Positions 6,583 through 8,416 of a stretch of 8,416 bases of DNA are shown piece after piece. A program made the translations under genes and the position numbers. Under the pieces are notes generated by a model. It saw nothing but the letters and a program-made list of their open reading frames with translations, searched no databases and was not told where the DNA came from. The stretch lies in the NCBI GenBank assembly GCA_014377055.1, contig JACMQJ010000543.1, forward strand, positions 1 to 8,416, written 5' to 3'. The number at the start of each line of letters is the position of its first letter. Positions within the stretch are counted from its first letter, which is position 1. Source of the stretch: Candidatus Sericytochromatia bacterium (GTDB lineage Bacteria > Cyanobacteriota > Sericytochromatia > UBA7694 > JACMQJ01).

Positions 6583-6587
6583 CCCTC
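6583..6587 (-). promoter_or_regulatory. Ribosome binding site of the FkbH-like gene
   Basis: GAGGG on the minus strand lies 10 nt before the ATG at 6572. It is the best Shine-Dalgarno in the cluster and fits efficient initiation at the first gene of the three-gene core. Confidence 0.65.
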
Positions 6588-6597
6588 ATATAATAAA

Positions 6598-6606
6598 AAT
6601 CTAGCA
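6598..6606 (-). promoter_or_regulatory. Weak candidate extended -10 for the FkbH cassette
   Basis: TGCTAGATT on the minus strand resembles an extended -10 element (TGnTATAAT, 4 of 6 in the hexamer) and would give a leader of roughly 18-20 nt. No good -35 is seen. The gene may instead be transcribed from upstream, since it lies only 63 bp after the TPR gene and no terminator hairpin separates them. Confidence 0.22.
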
Positions 6607-6635
6607 AGAATAATATCTCTTTAAACTTTTTAACT

Positions 6636-8416
6636 TTACAAGTCTTTAATAATTGAATTAAACTTGATAATACTATTTTTAACGGATTCTTTTTGCTCTT
6701 TAGAAACTTTATTACTATCAACTAGTGTTTGTAATCTTTTATATGGTTTGTTAAAATATGGTAATGTATCAATACTTTTTTGGTAATATTTGACAGCCTC
6801 CTCAATATTATCTTCTGACTGCTTAATATATCCTAATGTATAATAATATTCAGCTTTTGTTGGTATATCCTTGATATTATAATACAGATATTTTTTTTTA
6901 TCTTTATCATATTCATATCTGACAGCTTCATTTTTTTCATAGTTATCTGTAACTTCCTTAATAATAGAATAAGCTTTGATTGATGCACCAGAGTATGCAA
7001 GTATATATGCTTTTCTTATCTTATATAGATTGTTACCTAGATCAAGACTTATTGACTTATCAGCATTAATAATTGCCTCATTAAAGTCTAGTTTACTTGC
7101 TTTAACTAGTGATAGACTAGAAAAACCAACAGCACTATCTTTATCAAAGTCTATAGAATTATTTGCTAATTTTTCAGCATATCTTTGATCGCCAAGCTCA
7201 ACTTGTACTCTAGCGAATTCCCCATAAGCAGATGAGTTAGTATTATCTAGTTTTAAACCTTTTTCATAGTATTCTTTAGCTTGATCTAGCCTCCCCATAA
7301 TTAAATAATCATTAGCTAAACCAAAGTAAGCGTAATAGGCATCTTGTTGACTTTTTATTATTTTTTTATAATTAAAAATACTTTCTTTTATATCACCATC
7401 TTGATAATATGTATTTGCTAATAAATAATATGTATCAAAACTTTCTGGTGCAAGGGCTAGAGATTTATTGTAGTTATCAATTGCTGTCTTATAATCGCTC
7501 TGATAAAAAGCCGTATCAGCCGATCGTATATAAGCATCAGATTGATTTTCTTTTAGATCAGTTTTATTAATTACTTCCTCAATAAAATCATAAAGTGCTT
7601 TATCCTTATTTTTTAACAATTCACGAGTATTTTTTGCTGTTGATTTTAAGGTTAATTTTCCTTGTGTACAAGTATATGCTTCAACACCTTGTGCAAAATA
7701 TTCATATTCATTTGAGCCAGCATAATAATCAAGAAATAAATTGTTTTTTTGTGCGTTATTATACAATTCAAGTATTCTTGAAGTTTGTTTTTTTGTAAAA
7801 GCAAAACCATGTACTTGATGTGCAAACTCATGAGCTAATGTATTAAAATCAAGGTAAATTGATGTTTGTAAATCTTCGATACCTGTTGCACTATTGACTC
7901 CACCACGTCCTCTTATATCATCCCATAATCTATTATCAAAGCTTCTTTGATTTTTAAATTCCTGACCAAACTTATAATCAGTCGATTTTTCATATAAAGG
8001 AATTAGATAATGTGTAGATTTAACTTCTGCCAAAATAGGTAAATAATTTTTTAAATGATAAATAGAATAAGCAACTATTTTTTTTTGTTTATCGGTTAGA
8101 TCATCATAATTAATAAAGACTTTTTTTAGACTATCCATATCAATTTTGGAATAATCATTAACATCAAGATCCAATAACTTAATTTCTTTTTGTTGATTTC
8201 TAATTAAGTTATAGATAACGATTGATAAACCATTATTGGCAACTCCATAATCTGAATTAATCTTTAAAGCTTGTCGATACATCTTTATTGCATCTTGGTA
8301 ATCTCCTATAGTAATGTCCAGACTACCAGCTTGAATATATGAGTGAATATTATTTGGATATTTTATTTTAAGTTGATTAATCAAATCTTTTGCTTGTTTA
8401 TTTTGACCTTTATTAA
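6636..8416 (-). CDS. TPR protein with embedded HExxH metallopeptidase domain (5' end outside window)
   Basis: The frame is open to the right edge. The only start codon near the 5' end is a TTG at 8384, preceded in frame by TPR-like sequence (NKGQNKQAKDL), so the true start lies outside the window and any signal peptide is unseen. Counting from that TTG, a TPR lies at about 10-45. A gluzincin-type peptidase domain follows at about 100-270, with DIRGRGGVNSATGIEDLQ (155-172), the zinc motif HEFAH (185-189, His185, Glu186, His189) and NEYEYFAQGVEAY (225-237), whose Glu228 is the likely third zinc ligand. More TPRs follow at about 285-385, 410-450 and 510-545, for example AIDNYNKSLALAP (301-313) and AVKYYQKSIDTLP (530-542). 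The catalytic residues look intact. It lies 63 bp upstream of the FkbH gene on the same strand, possibly co-transcribed, but a functional link is not shown. TPRs suggest protein binding; the substrate is unknown. Confidence 0.8.
   Translation of the reverse strand, partial: NKGQNKQAKDLINQLKIKYPNNIHSYIQAGSLDITIGDYQDAIKMYRQALKINSDYGVANNGLSIVIYNLIRNQQKEIKLLDLDVNDYSKIDMDSLKKVFINYDDLTDKQKKIVAYSIYHLKNYLPILAEVKSTHYLIPLYEKSTDYKFGQEFKNQRSFDNRLWDDIRGRGGVNSATGIEDLQTSIYLDFNTLAHEFAHQVHGFAFTKKQTSRILELYNNAQKNNLFLDYYAGSNEYEYFAQGVEAYTCTQGKLTLKSTAKNTRELLKNKDKALYDFIEEVINKTDLKENQSDAYIRSADTAFYQSDYKTAIDNYNKSLALAPESFDTYYLLANTYYQDGDIKESIFNYKKIIKSQQDAYYAYFGLANDYLIMGRLDQAKEYYEKGLKLDNTNSSAYGEFARVQVELGDQRYAEKLANNSIDFDKDSAVGFSSLSLVKASKLDFNEAIINADKSISLDLGNNLYKIRKAYILAYSGASIKAYSIIKEVTDNYEKNEAVRYEYDKDKKKYLYYNIKDIPTKAEYYYTLGYIKQSEDNIEEAVKYYQKSIDTLPYFNKPYKRLQTLVDSNKVSKEQKESVKNSIIKFNSIIKDL

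Noticed and set aside
6976..7188. Plus-strand open frame in the TPR gene
   Set aside because: It is antisense to clear TPR sequence and has no independent support.
7595..7798. Plus-strand open frame in the peptidase part of the TPR gene
   Set aside because: It is antisense to the region encoding NEYEYFAQG and has no start signal or motif.
1..8416. CRISPR array, tRNA or rRNA genes
   Set aside because: I saw no regularly spaced repeats and no tRNA- or rRNA-like sequence on either strand.

Overview
This is a very AT-rich bacterial window with three parts: decayed insertion sequences at the left, one well-conserved metabolic gene, and a minus-strand cluster whose core is an FkbH-like enzyme, an acyl carrier protein and a GSCFA-domain protein. 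The base composition, the eroding IS copies and a proteobacterial-type glutaryl-CoA dehydrogenase suggest an AT-rich gammaproteobacterium, possibly Francisella-like or another host-associated lineage. That placement is an inference; there is no rRNA or other strong taxonomic marker.

Layout: positions 1-239 hold the C-terminal end of an IS66-type transposase, cut by the window edge. Positions 247-1335 are a broken IS630-family element. Its transposase can be rebuilt across four single-base frameshifts, and imperfect inverted ends next to TA dinucleotides can be proposed. About 450 bp of non-coding DNA with IS-end-like repeats follows. On the minus strand lies an intact glutaryl-CoA dehydrogenase gene (gcdH, 1782-2951) with its own ribosome binding site, a candidate promoter and a 3' hairpin. 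The next spacer (2952-3289) is rich in dyad symmetry.

From 8416 down to 3290 everything reads on the minus strand. First comes a TPR protein with an embedded HExxH metallopeptidase domain, whose 5' end is outside the window. Then come an FkbH-like HAD-IIIC enzyme (572 aa), a stand-alone acyl carrier protein (82 aa) 2 bp later, and a GSCFA-domain SGNH-type protein (412 aa). FkbH enzymes of polyketide pathways take a C3 unit from 1,3-bisphosphoglycerate, remove the phosphate and load glyceryl onto an ACP. No polyketide synthase is visible here. The simplest model is that the three genes make glyceryl-S-ACP and pass the acyl group to a surface glycan or another acceptor, with the GSCFA protein as candidate transferase or esterase. 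The cassette is more AT-rich than gcdH in hand-counted lines, which fits acquisition by transfer. The acceptor and the role of the peptidase cannot be read from this window.
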